Below are positions 54,423 to 62,646 of a DNA stretch of 64,000 nt, piece after piece. The number at the start of each line of letters is the position of its first letter. Position 1 is the first letter of the stretch. This DNA comes from Bradyrhizobium symbiodeficiens (GTDB lineage: Bacteria; Pseudomonadota; Alphaproteobacteria; Rhizobiales; Xanthobacteraceae), in assembly GCF_002266465.3 (NCBI RefSeq), contig NZ_CP029427.2, positions 3,970,501-4,034,500 on the forward strand, read 5' to 3'. The notes beneath the pieces were generated by a model that saw only the letters and a list, made by a program, of their open reading frames with translations, ran no database searches and was not told the origin of the DNA. Both the position numbers and the translations under genes were made by a program.

Positions 54423-54740
54423 TTACTTCGCCGGGATCATCCGAACGAGATCGCGCGGATTGACATAGTCGAGCTGGTAGCGCGCCCGCTCGTCCAGCAT
54501 GTCGGGGTCGATCCGCTCGGACCGCAGCAGCGACACCCGCTGCTCGCTCCTGGCGCGCTCGCGCTTGAGCTGGGCCAGCTCGCTCGTCAGGGCGATGATC
54601 TCCTGGTCGAGTTCCTGGCGGGCGTTGAGGCCGTATTTGCCGGTATAGGCGTTGACGCCGAAATAGCCGACGATGGCGGCTGCCATCGCGTAGAGGGCAA
54701 GACCGGTCAGGATCGATTTCAGGCGCGCGCGGGAGACCAT
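54423..54740 (-). CDS. ftsB: Cell-division septum protein FtsB/DivIC
   Basis: 105 residues from the ATG at 54740 (MVSRARLKSILTG); the frame is open 60 bases further. One N-terminal membrane helix (LALYAMAAAIVGYFGVNAYTG) is followed by a coiled coil with heptad character (ELDQEIIALTSELAQLKRERARSEQRV) and the conserved end LDERARYQLDYVNPRDLV. It bridges FtsL and FtsQ in the divisome. In alphaproteobacteria it commonly lies between eno and the pdh genes, as here. Confidence 0.92.
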   Translation of the reverse strand: MVSRARLKSILTGLALYAMAAAIVGYFGVNAYTGKYGLNARQELDQEIIALTSELAQLKRERARSEQRVSLLRSERIDPDMLDERARYQLDYVNPRDLVRMIPAK

Positions 54741-54807
54741 CCTGGGAACATGGGACAGGTTGGTTAAGGGAGTGCTAATTGCCCTCGTCCGGCCTCGCAC
54801 TTGCAGA

Positions 54808-54917
54808 CCCTCATGGTGAGGAGGCCGCGCAGCGGCCGTCTCGAACCATGAAGACCCGGATGTCGCCCGCGGCCATCCTTCGAGACGGCGCTGGCGCGCC
54901 TCCTCAGGATGAGGACC
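54808..54917. repeat. Intergenic repeat (family F)
   Basis: CCTCATGGTGAGGAGGCCGC...CGTCTCGAACCATGA and its mirror CCATCCTTCGAGACGGCGC...CGCCTCCTCAGGATGAGG. About 110 bases, a well-known dispersed element of Bradyrhizobium-type genomes. It separates the FMN reductase gene from ftsB. Confidence 0.75.
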
Positions 54918-54944
54918 TTTCGTGTGGCCGCGGGATATTTAGCC

Positions 54945-55496
54945 TCAGCCGTGGTGCTTGGCGACGTGCGCGGCGAAGGCGTCGATATAGGCCTGGAGCA
55001 CCGGCTTCAGCGACTCCTTGACCAGATTGCCGTCGGCGTCGAAGGCATCGCCGACCGCGTTCAGATAGGCCTCCGGCTGCTGCATGATCGGGCCGGAGAT
55101 ACCCGGCAGGATGTTCTGCAGCGTCTTGGCGGCGCTGACGCCGCCGAGCGGGCCCGGCGAATTCGAGATGATGCCGACCGGCTTGCCGTTGAACGAGCTC
55201 TTGCCATAGGGCCGCGACGCCACGTCGATGGCGTTCTTCAGCACACCCGGGATGGCGCGGTTGTATTCCGGCGTGACGAAAATGACGCCGTCCGACTTCT
55301 GCAGCTTGTCGCGGAAGGCCAGCCAGTCCGCGGGCGGCGCGCCCTCGAGGTCCTGGTTGAAGAACGAGATGCCGGCCGGCGTGACGACCTCGAGCTTGAG
55401 CGTATCAGGCGCAAGCTTGGCCAACGCATTGGCGATCTTCAGCGAAAAGCTGTCCTTGCGCAGGCTGCCGGCGATCGTGACGATGTTGTAGGCCAT
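54945..55496 (-). CDS. NADPH-dependent FMN reductase (flavodoxin fold)
   Basis: 183 residues from the ATG at 55496 (MAYNIVTIAGSLRKDSFSLK); the frame is open 42 bases upstream. The flavin phosphate loop is GSLRKDSFS, then VIFVTPEYNRAIPGVLKNAIDVASRP and SNSPGPLGGVSAAKTLQNIL, typical of NADPH:quinone/FMN reductases of the ChrR/YieF type. Probably a soluble two-electron quinone or chromate reductase; the natural substrate is unknown. Confidence 0.92.
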   Translation of the reverse strand: MAYNIVTIAGSLRKDSFSLKIANALAKLAPDTLKLEVVTPAGISFFNQDLEGAPPADWLAFRDKLQKSDGVIFVTPEYNRAIPGVLKNAIDVASRPYGKSSFNGKPVGIISNSPGPLGGVSAAKTLQNILPGISGPIMQQPEAYLNAVGDAFDADGNLVKESLKPVLQAYIDAFAAHVAKHHG

Positions 55497-55665
55497 GAGG
55501 TGTCCTTGAGGGCTTGAGCTGGAGTGCCGCGACGGCACTTAATCGATCTCGCGCGATGGATGCAAGTGCATGAACCGGCCGGATTTGGAAACGCTGCGTT
55601 TCGCGGAAGCAGACGATTGGGGCAGTCCGGGGCTACGATTGATCCGCAACATTCGTTCCAAACAA

Positions 55666-55691
55666 ATCAGGCCGCCAAGCGGCGGCCTGAT
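55666..55691 (-). terminator. Rho-independent terminator of the metallo-hydrolase gene
   Basis: Perfect 11-base inverted repeat ATCAGGCCGCC/GGCGGCCTGAT with a 4-base loop, 25 bases beyond the stop of the minus-strand metallo-hydrolase gene. On that strand it is followed by TTGTTTGG, a modest T-rich tail. Confidence 0.75.
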
Positions 55692-55716
55692 CTTTCGCGC
55701 AAATGTCCAACTCCGG

Positions 55717-56715
55717 TCAGATCGTCGGATTCCACGCCGACGGGATCAGGCGGTATTTGGCGCCGTCCTTCTCGACATGGCCGACCGACGGGAACGTGAA
55801 GTGGAAGCCGATGACGGTCGCCTTCTCCGCCGCCGCCATGTCGTAGAATTTGTGGCGCGTCTCCTGTGCCAGCGCGGCATCGTTGTCGAACATCACGTGC
55901 CAGTCGGGATTGCGCAGGAAGAATTCCGGAATGTTGGTGACATCCGACTGGATCAGCACCTTGGCATCGCCGGAGGCGACGGCGAACGAGGTGTGGCCCG
56001 GCGTGTGCCCAGGCGTCGCGATCGAGGTGATGCCCGGCGCGACCTCCTTGCCCCACTCGAATTTGGTGACCTTGGACTCGAGGCCCGCGAAAGTCTTCTT
56101 CACGTTGGCGAAGTAGTTCTTCATCATCGGGTTGGACTCGGCCTTGGCCGCGTTGTCCTCGCTGGTCCAGAACTCCCAATCCTTGCCCGGCACCATGATC
56201 TCCGCATTGGGAAATGCGAGCGCGCCGTCGGCGAGGCGAATGCCGTTGGTGTGATCGGGATGCAGATGCGAGAGCAGCACGACGTCAATGGCTTTCGGAT
56301 CGACCCCGGCGGCCTGGAGGTTCTGCAGCGTACGCCCGACGGCGCCCTTGCTCGCTTCCAGATTAGCGACGCCGTTGCCGGTGTCGATCAGGATCAGCTT
56401 GGAACCGGTGTTGATGAGTTGCGGGTTGAACGGCACCGTGACCATGCCCTTCGGCATGTAGGCCGCCTCGCCTGCGGCCAGAGCTTCCTCCTTCGGCTTG
56501 TTGGCGACGAACTTGTCCGGCATCGGGAAGGTGCGCGCGCCGTCGTTGATCGAGGTGCACTCGAAAGCGCCGACCTTGTACCGATAGAAGCCCGGCGCCT
56601 GCGTCCCGGCTTGCGGCACCGCGGCATTGACGGCGGCCGGTCGAAGGCCGGCAACGGCGGCCGCACCGACGGCGGCGGCGCCTGCGAGCAAATGACGGCG
56701 ATTGAGGTCGGTCAT
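55717..56715 (-). CDS. Tat-exported metallo-beta-lactamase-fold hydrolase
   Basis: 332 residues from the ATG at 56715 (MTDLNRRHLLAGAAAVGAAAVAGL), a clear twin-arginine signal; AAGGGG lies nine bases upstream. The MBL zinc motif LLSHLHPDHTNGI (HxHxDH) is complete, followed by ATPGHTPGHTSFAV, IQSDVTN and the C-terminal VIGFHFTFPSVGHV. Relatives include periplasmic lactonases and quorum-quenching-like enzymes; substrate unknown. Followed by its own terminator. Confidence 0.92.
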   Translation of the reverse strand: MTDLNRRHLLAGAAAVGAAAVAGLRPAAVNAAVPQAGTQAPGFYRYKVGAFECTSINDGARTFPMPDKFVANKPKEEALAAGEAAYMPKGMVTVPFNPQLINTGSKLILIDTGNGVANLEASKGAVGRTLQNLQAAGVDPKAIDVVLLSHLHPDHTNGIRLADGALAFPNAEIMVPGKDWEFWTSEDNAAKAESNPMMKNYFANVKKTFAGLESKVTKFEWGKEVAPGITSIATPGHTPGHTSFAVASGDAKVLIQSDVTNIPEFFLRNPDWHVMFDNDAALAQETRHKFYDMAAAEKATVIGFHFTFPSVGHVEKDGAKYRLIPSAWNPTI

Positions 56716-56825
56716 GGAGAGGTCCCCTTCTGAGCCCTTGCGGTTTTCCGCATTCAATGGCGGCGGAATAATCCCCCGCCTCGCTCAGAAGGCAAGCCCT
56801 TCCTGCGGTGACCTGCCGTCGCAGA

Positions 56826-57881
56826 TCACGAATATTTATTTGGGTTGATGAGGAATTTTTCGCCTATCGCCTGTCTGCGCCAGTATCGCTTCGGCGCCTG
56901 GCCGTAGACTCGCTTGAAGGCGTGCCCGAAGGCGCTTTCCGACGAATATCCCAGCCGCGCGGCGGTTGCAGAAACGCTGGCGCCAAGCCGAAGTTGTTCG
57001 CGTGCCAGCCGCATGCGCCAGCGAAGCAGGTAGTCGACCGGCGCCAGCCCCACCAGAGACCTGAACCGCTTCGAAAACGCAGATCGCGACATTGCGATTG
57101 CGCCGGCCAATGCGTCGAGGGTCCAGGGGTGAGCTGGGTCTGCGTGCATCAGCCCAATTGCCTTGCCGATCCGGGCATCGACCAGCGCATTGATCCATCC
57201 GAGCCCCTCGCCGTCGGCCTGATTCAACGCCGCACGGAGCACCTGGACCAGCAGGACGTCGGCCAGCCTGTTGGTGAGCACCGCCGCTCCAATTCCCGTC
57301 CCTCTGATTTCGAGATCGAGAATCCCGAGCGTGGACTGAATGACGGGCGCCGGCGGACTGCGTGACGGTATGAGCAGAAATCGCGGAAGCGCGTCGAGCA
57401 GCAATTCGGCGTCCGACTCTTCGAAGCCGAAACTGCCGGCGAGCAACACGGTATCGCCGCCGGCGTGGCGCGCGACGTCCGACTGCTCCCAATCGAACGC
57501 CGCGATACCATCCGCGGGAGCAAGGTGTTCGTCGTTGGCCAGGACATAGGCCGGCGCATTGGCGAGAAGAAAGCAGTCGCCGGAGGCAAGCCGATGACGG
57601 GCCTCATCGCCGAAATCGATCCAGCATTCGCCTTGAATGACGGCGCCGAACTTCAGGGCGGGTTTTGCCGGGAACCGATACGACCACCTGCCGCCCGCCT
57701 CGAACCTCGTACAACGCGCGGCGCGAACGTTCAGGAGTGAGAAGACTTGGGACAGAGGGTCCAGGGTCTTGGGGTCGTCTAAGGTCTTGGAGTCCAAGGT
57801 CTTGCCCAGATGCTTGTCCGAGAGCTTGCCCAAAGCCTGATCCGATCTCGACGATTTTCGACCGGCTAGAGCATAGATCAT
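56826..57881 (-). CDS. AraC-family transcriptional regulator with foreign C-terminal tail
   Basis: 351 residues from the ATG at 57881, supported by TAGGAAG eight bases upstream. A cupin-type sensor domain (about 45-190, DPLSQVFSLLNVRAAR...WSYRFPA) precedes an AraC HTH domain (WTLDALAGAIAMSRSAFSKRFR; RLGYSSESAFGHAFKRVYG). After the expected family end (PKRYWRR) the protein continues with GEKFLINPNK, identical to the last ten residues of the MDR gene at 58730. The N-terminus has a short KTLD repeat (KTLDSKTLDDPKTLD). Divergent from the SDR gene 50 bases away, which it probably regulates. Confidence 0.9.
   Translation of the reverse strand: MIYALAGRKSSRSDQALGKLSDKHLGKTLDSKTLDDPKTLDPLSQVFSLLNVRAARCTRFEAGGRWSYRFPAKPALKFGAVIQGECWIDFGDEARHRLASGDCFLLANAPAYVLANDEHLAPADGIAAFDWEQSDVARHAGGDTVLLAGSFGFEESDAELLLDALPRFLLIPSRSPPAPVIQSTLGILDLEIRGTGIGAAVLTNRLADVLLVQVLRAALNQADGEGLGWINALVDARIGKAIGLMHADPAHPWTLDALAGAIAMSRSAFSKRFRSLVGLAPVDYLLRWRMRLAREQLRLGASVSATAARLGYSSESAFGHAFKRVYGQAPKRYWRRQAIGEKFLINPNKYS
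56835..56864. repeat. Direct repeat copy 1 (duplicated MDR 3' end)
   Basis: Thirty bases at the 3' end of the AraC gene match 58733-58762 at 27 of 30 positions, in the same strand and reading frame. The pair bounds the AraC-SDR cassette. Confidence 0.85.
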
Positions 57882-57931
57882 CCTAGCTTCCTATGCGACG
57901 TTGGTGCTGCAACGAACTGAACGGAACAGCC

Positions 57932-58669
57932 ATGACGGGTATCGCAGGCAAGGTCATCGCCATCACGGGCGCCAGCAGCGGAATTGGCGAAGCCACCGCC
58001 CGGCATCTCGCAGAGCACGGCGCTATCGTGGTTCTCGGCGCGCGACGCTCCGACCGACTGGAGACGCTGACCGAGAGCATCGTCTCCAAGGGCGGAAAGG
58101 CGTCCTATCTCGTCACCGACGTCAAGCAGCGCAAGGACGTTGCGGGCCTCGTCGGGCTTGCAACAGAGCGATACGGGAAGCTGGACGTCCTGATCAACAA
58201 TGCGGGGATTGCCCCGGTCTCCCGCCTTGACGACCTCCGGGTCGACGACTGGGACGACATGATCGACGTGAACGTGAAGGGCGTGCTCTACGGGATTGCT
58301 GCGGCCTTGCCTGTCTTTCGACGTCAGGGCTTCGGTCATTTCGTCAACACATTGTCGACCGCCGGGATCAGGATCGTTCCGACAATGGCGGTCTATGCGG
58401 GGTCGAAGAACGCCGTCAGGGCGATTTCCGAGGGGCTTCGTCAGGAGGCAGGCCCGTCGCTTCGCGTGACAACCATCTCTCCCGGTTATGTCGACACCGA
58501 GCTCCCCTCCTCGATGACGGATTCCGAGCTGAGGCAACAGGGAGAGGCGGCCATGAAGGCAATCGCCATTCCGGCGCGCGCCATTGCCGAAGCCATCGCT
58601 TTTGCGATACGCCAACCGGACAATGTGGACGTCGGCGAGATCGTCGTCCGCCCAACTGCTCAGGCATGA
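57932..58669 (+). CDS. Short-chain dehydrogenase/reductase
   Basis: 245 residues from the ATG at 57932 (MTGIAGKVIAITGASSGIGE); 13 upstream codons are open but unconserved. The classical SDR plan is complete: TGASSGIG cofactor loop, NNAGIAP, the catalytic serine in STAGI, and YAGSKNAV (YxxxK). The basic residues in GARRSDR after the second strand favour NADP(H). Divergent from the AraC-type regulator, with which it forms a regulator-enzyme cassette. Confidence 0.93.
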   Translation: MTGIAGKVIAITGASSGIGEATARHLAEHGAIVVLGARRSDRLETLTESIVSKGGKASYLVTDVKQRKDVAGLVGLATERYGKLDVLINNAGIAPVSRLDDLRVDDWDDMIDVNVKGVLYGIAAALPVFRRQGFGHFVNTLSTAGIRIVPTMAVYAGSKNAVRAISEGLRQEAGPSLRVTTISPGYVDTELPSSMTDSELRQQGEAAMKAIAIPARAIAEAIAFAIRQPDNVDVGEIVVRPTAQA

Positions 58670-58729
58670 TGCATCGATCAAGCCGCCGCCGCGCCCCGCC
58701 CCGGAATCATCCGCCCTCGCACAGCCTGA

Positions 58730-59863
58730 TTATTTGTTCGGGTTGATGAGGAATTTCTCGCCGGTGGCGCGTTTGGCGTACACGGCGATGTTGGCGGGAT
58801 CGAGCACCTCGGTCAGCGACACCACCTTGGTGTAGTGGCTGGCGAAGGTGGTCTTGAGCTCGGACGCCACGCGCTGACGCAGACGGCCGATCTCGGCCGG
58901 ACCGATGTTCTGAAGGAACGGGGTCAGCAGCCAGCCGCCGACGCCCCAGGCCAGTCCGAACGACCGGCTCAATTCGGTCGGACGGGTGTCCAGGCTGCCG
59001 TAGATATAGATCTGCTTGTACACGTTCGAGCCGTAGCGGCTGTATTCCTTCGCGGTCTTGTTGGCCGCAACTTCCATGGCGGTCAGGATCTGGCTGGCCA
59101 GCTTGCCGCCGCCGATGGCGTCGAAAGCGATCGTGGCGCCGGTCTCGACCAGCGCATTGGTGAGAGTGTCCGTGAAATCAGGTGCACTGGAATCCACGAC
59201 GTGCTTGGCGCCGATCTTGTGCAGGATATCGGCCTGCTCCTTGCTCCGGACGATGTTGACGAGGCCGATGCCGTCCTTGATGCAGATCTTGTTGAGCATC
59301 TGGCCGAGATTGGAGGCGGCGGCCGTGTGCACCAGCGCCTTGTGGCCCTCCCGCCGCATCGTCTCGGTCATGCCGAGCGCGGTCAGCGGATTGACGAACC
59401 AGGACGCGCCGTCCGCAGCCGTGGTGCCCGCCGGCAGCTCCATGACGTCGCGGACCTTGAGCACGCGGTACCGCGTGTACATCGCGCCGCCGATCATCGA
59501 CACCGTCTTGCCCATCAGCGCTTTTGCTGCGTCCGACGATCCGGTCCGGATCACCGTGCCGGCGCCCTCGTTGCCGACCGGCAGCGACTGATCGAGCCGG
59601 GCCCCCATCATCCGCATCGCAGCCTCAGGCATCGTCGCGGTGATGACCGGCATCTCCTTGGTGCCGGAGGCCTTGGCGGCCGACATGTCGGCGGGCCCGA
59701 TCAGGAGCCCGAGGTCGGAGGGGTTGATCGGCGTCGCCTCGACGCGAACGACGACCTCGTCATCGGCCGGCTCCGGCGTCGGGACGTTCACGAGGGACAA
59801 TTCCAGCTCGCCGCTCTTTTTCAACAGCGAACGCAGTTGCAGTCCGGATGTGCCGTCGCTCAT
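58730..59863 (-). CDS. MDR-family (zinc-type/quinone) oxidoreductase
   Basis: 377 residues from the ATG at 59863 (MSDGTSGLQLRSLLK), with GGGAGG seven bases upstream; the frame is open much further but upstream sequence is antisense to enolase. A GroES-like N-terminal domain (VVVRVEATPINPSDLGLL) and a Rossmann domain (ALVHTAAASNLGQMLNKIC, VNIVRSKEQADILHKIGAKHVV) are present. The usual structural-zinc cysteines are absent, so it is probably a zinc-independent quinone or enoyl-thioester reductase. It ends GEKFLINPNK, the donor of the tail found on the AraC gene. Confidence 0.9.
   Translation of the reverse strand: MSDGTSGLQLRSLLKKSGELELSLVNVPTPEPADDEVVVRVEATPINPSDLGLLIGPADMSAAKASGTKEMPVITATMPEAAMRMMGARLDQSLPVGNEGAGTVIRTGSSDAAKALMGKTVSMIGGAMYTRYRVLKVRDVMELPAGTTAADGASWFVNPLTALGMTETMRREGHKALVHTAAASNLGQMLNKICIKDGIGLVNIVRSKEQADILHKIGAKHVVDSSAPDFTDTLTNALVETGATIAFDAIGGGKLASQILTAMEVAANKTAKEYSRYGSNVYKQIYIYGSLDTRPTELSRSFGLAWGVGGWLLTPFLQNIGPAEIGRLRQRVASELKTTFASHYTKVVSLTEVLDPANIAVYAKRATGEKFLINPNK
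58733..58762. repeat. Direct repeat copy 2 (MDR 3' end)
   Basis: Partner of 56835-56864; 27 of 30 bases identical with no gaps, encoding the same ten residues in both genes. This copy lies in the native context of the MDR reading frame, immediately before its stop codon. Confidence 0.85.
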
Positions 59864-59907
59864 GTCGATCCTCCCCTGTCCGTCTTTTCGCGAGAAGAAG
59901 CGCTGGC

Positions 59908-61191
59908 TTATGCCAGCGCCTTCAGTGCCGCCCTGCCGCCGTACAGCGCCTGCTTGCCGAGCTGCTGCTCGATGCGCAGGAGCTGGTTGTATTTGGCGGT
60001 GCGATCGGAACGTGCAAGGGAGCCGGTCTTGATCTGACCGCAATTGGTGGCGACCGCGAGGTCGGCGATGGTGGAATCCTCGGTCTCGCCGGAGCGGTGC
60101 GACATCACCGAGGTGTAGCCGGCCTTGTGCGCCATCTCGACGGCGGCGAGCGTCTCGGTCAGCGTGCCGATCTGGTTGACCTTGATCAGGATCGAATTGG
60201 CGCGGCCGGCCTTGATGCCGTCGGCGAGGCGCTTGACGTTGGTGACGAAGAGATCGTCGCCGACGAGCTGGCACTTCTTGCCGATCAGATCGGTGATCTC
60301 CTTCCAGCCGTCCATATCGTCCTCCGACATGCCGTCCTCGATGGTGACGATCGGATAGCGCGAGACCAGGTCCGCGAGATACTTGGCCTGCTCGGAGATC
60401 GAACGGGTCTTGCCCTCGCCTTCGTAGACGTATTTTCCGTCCTTGAAGAATTCGGTCGAGGCGCAGTCGAGGCCGAGCACGATGTCGGTGCCCGCCTTGA
60501 AGCCGGCCTTGCCGATCGCGTTCATGACGAAGTCGAGCGCGGCGTCGGCCGACGGCAGGTTCGGGGCGAAGCCGCCCTCGTCGCCGACATTGGTGTTGTG
60601 GCCGGCCTTCTTCAATTCGGACTTCAGCGTGTGGAAGACTTCGGCGCCGTAGCGCAGGCCCTCGGCGAAGGAAGACGCGCCGACGGGCAGGATCATGAAT
60701 TCCTGGAAGTCGATGGGGTTGTCGGCATGCACGCCGCCGTTGATGATGTTCATCATCGGCACCGGCAGGAGGCGCGCCGAGGTGCCGCCGACGTAGCGGT
60801 AGAGCGGCATGTCGAGCGAGTTCGCGGCCGCCTTGGCGCAGGCCAGCGAGACGCCGAGGATGGCGTTGGCGCCCAGCCGGCTCTTGTTCGCGGTGCCGTC
60901 GAGGTCAATCATGATCTGGTCGATCTGGGCCTGCTGCTCGGCGTCGAGGCCGCTCAGCGCCTCGAAAATCTCGCCGTTGACGGCGCCGACCGCCTTGGAG
61001 ACGCCCTTGCCGAGATAGCGGGCCTTGTCGCCGTCGCGCAGTTCCACGGCTTCATGGGCCCCCGTAGAGGCGCCCGAGGGCACGGCAGCACGGCCGAGCG
61101 CGCCATCCTCCAGCACGACATCGACCTCGACGGTGGGATTGCCGCGGCTGTCGAGGATTTCGCGTCCGATGATGTCGATGATGGCGGTCAT
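59908..61191 (-). CDS. eno: Enolase
   Basis: 427-residue glycolytic enzyme interconverting 2-phosphoglycerate and phosphoenolpyruvate. Key motifs are all present: GREILDSRGNPTVEVD at the N-terminus, SGASTGAHEAVELRDGD, NGGVHADNPIDFQEFMI, GLDCASTEF, the metal and catalytic run VGDDLFVTN, LIKVNQIGTLTET and SHRSGETEDSTIADLAV. It lies 44 bases upstream of the MDR start on the same strand. Confidence 0.98.
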   Translation of the reverse strand: MTAIIDIIGREILDSRGNPTVEVDVVLEDGALGRAAVPSGASTGAHEAVELRDGDKARYLGKGVSKAVGAVNGEIFEALSGLDAEQQAQIDQIMIDLDGTANKSRLGANAILGVSLACAKAAANSLDMPLYRYVGGTSARLLPVPMMNIINGGVHADNPIDFQEFMILPVGASSFAEGLRYGAEVFHTLKSELKKAGHNTNVGDEGGFAPNLPSADAALDFVMNAIGKAGFKAGTDIVLGLDCASTEFFKDGKYVYEGEGKTRSISEQAKYLADLVSRYPIVTIEDGMSEDDMDGWKEITDLIGKKCQLVGDDLFVTNVKRLADGIKAGRANSILIKVNQIGTLTETLAAVEMAHKAGYTSVMSHRSGETEDSTIADLAVATNCGQIKTGSLARSDRTAKYNQLLRIEQQLGKQALYGGRAALKALA

Positions 61192-61320
61192 GAGGGCCTC
61201 TTTTCGGGAACAAAGGGGGGCAGTTGGCGGTGCTTCTACCGCAATGCATCGGAGTGGAAAAGGCCGGGTGACGGCCGCCCGATGATTGGCTAAGAGGGCC
61301 GCCGCACCGGAGGCTGCCCC

Positions 61321-61797
61321 ATGGCGAAAAAACCCAGCAAATCGACCAACTCACCTGACCTGCAGCTCGGCCGTGCCGTGGAATGGCCGGATGCCCCCGA
61401 AAGGGCGACGCTCGACCGCGTGCCCAATCCGCAAAAGGGCACCGACTATCTGGTGCGCTTCACCGTGCCGGAGTTCACCTCGCTCTGCCCGGTCACGGGC
61501 CAGCCGGACTTCGCGCATCTGATGATCGACTACGCGCCCGGTCCATGGCTGCTGGAGTCGAAATCGCTCAAGCTCTACATCGCGAGCTTCCGCAATCACG
61601 GCGCCTTCCATGAGGACTGCACCGTGATGATCGGCAAGCGCATCGCCAGCGAGATCAAGCCGAAATGGCTGCGCATCGGCGGCTACTGGTATCCGCGCGG
61701 CGGCATCCCGATCGACGTATTCTGGCAGACCGGAAGGGTGCCAAAGGGACTATGGGTGCCGGAGCAAGGCGTCGCGCCTTATCGCGGGCGGGGATGA
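61321..61797 (+). CDS. queF: NADPH-dependent 7-cyano-7-deazaguanine reductase QueF
   Basis: 158-residue type I QueF that reduces preQ0 to preQ1 in queuosine synthesis. The nucleophile is in FTSLCPVTGQPDFAHL (Cys and the Asp seven residues later), and the substrate and NADPH segments read LYIASFRNHGAFHEDC. Divergent from eno. No preQ1 riboswitch is visible in the roughly 130 bases upstream. Confidence 0.96.
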   Translation: MAKKPSKSTNSPDLQLGRAVEWPDAPERATLDRVPNPQKGTDYLVRFTVPEFTSLCPVTGQPDFAHLMIDYAPGPWLLESKSLKLYIASFRNHGAFHEDCTVMIGKRIASEIKPKWLRIGGYWYPRGGIPIDVFWQTGRVPKGLWVPEQGVAPYRGRG

Positions 61798-61833
61798 TCG
61801 AGAAGAGACCGTTTCGGGTTGACCGCGCTCGGT

Positions 61834-62541
61834 CTAGCGTGCGGCCGGTTTCGTTGACGGACGATTTGACGCCTGTCCTTTTGTAGGGGCGCCATTTCCA
61901 ATGCAGCCGTTCGTAAAGTTGGGTTTGTCGATGCTGGAGCATCTATCGGCGTTGTCACGAAGGAGGCGGAAGATTTCGTCGTTGGTCAGTGTATATTTAA
62001 GGACGCTTACCCCGCCGTCCGATTGTGCTAACCCGAGTAGCACCGACGTCGTGGGTAGTGGCTTCCCGGATACCGCCGCGGTCATTGCCTCCAAGGAACC
62101 ATCATACGACTGCGTCTCGTCCAACAACGGAATGATGTCAAAGGTCAGTAATTTACTGCCAGGAGAAATGATGGCGTCAGCATCGCTGCGCAGACGCACC
62201 TTTGTCGCGCCAGCTAGATAATCACCATCGATTCGTGCGTAGACAAAGGAGGCTGATGCGTCGCCGCGGTTAACCGCCAGGACGCGAAGCGTAGTTCCAT
62301 CAATGGACGGTGTTTGTAGAAAGGCGTCTGACCTTGGGGAGTGTAAAGCATTGATAATGACGGGTGCCACTATTCCCAATACAGATAGCAGTGCAGTGAG
62401 TAGCGCCAAGACGGTACTCGACACCGAGAACCAACCTCGCCAATCTTGATATGAACCGCAATCTGAACACAGGAGCGCGCCCTGCGGGATATCATTGCAG
62501 CATTGCTTACAGCGGACGCTAGACTGATCTTGCTCGCCCAT
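61834..62541 (-). CDS. Zinc-ribbon membrane protein of unknown function
   Basis: 235 residues. The N-terminus has a zinc ribbon (CKQC...CSDCGSYQDW), then one hydrophobic segment (FSVSSTVLALLTALLSVLGIVAPVII) and a soluble beta-rich domain (RVLAVNRGDASASFVYARIDGD). The predicted arrangement is a cytoplasmic ribbon and a periplasmic domain. Base composition is clearly less GC-rich than eno, queF and the MFS gene around it, suggesting a recent arrival. No family recognised. Confidence 0.75.
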   Translation of the reverse strand: MGEQDQSSVRCKQCCNDIPQGALLCSDCGSYQDWRGWFSVSSTVLALLTALLSVLGIVAPVIINALHSPRSDAFLQTPSIDGTTLRVLAVNRGDASASFVYARIDGDYLAGATKVRLRSDADAIISPGSKLLTFDIIPLLDETQSYDGSLEAMTAAVSGKPLPTTSVLLGLAQSDGGVSVLKYTLTNDEIFRLLRDNADRCSSIDKPNFTNGCIGNGAPTKGQASNRPSTKPAAR

Positions 62542-62646
62542 ACCAGTCCTCTATATTGCCGATCCAGCTAATCCATAAAACGTGCTTGGAAGCGATCAAA
62601 CGATCCACCAACGGCAATTTGCCGCGTGTGGCGCTTAAAACAACTG

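Noticed and set aside
58730..60274. Extended 514-residue version of the MDR gene
   Set aside because: The upstream 137 codons are out-of-frame enolase sequence; the ATG at 59863 has a strong ribosome site and the family N-terminus.
61321..61797. preQ1 riboswitch before queF
   Set aside because: The upstream region lacks a recognisable preQ1 aptamer hairpin and A-rich tail.
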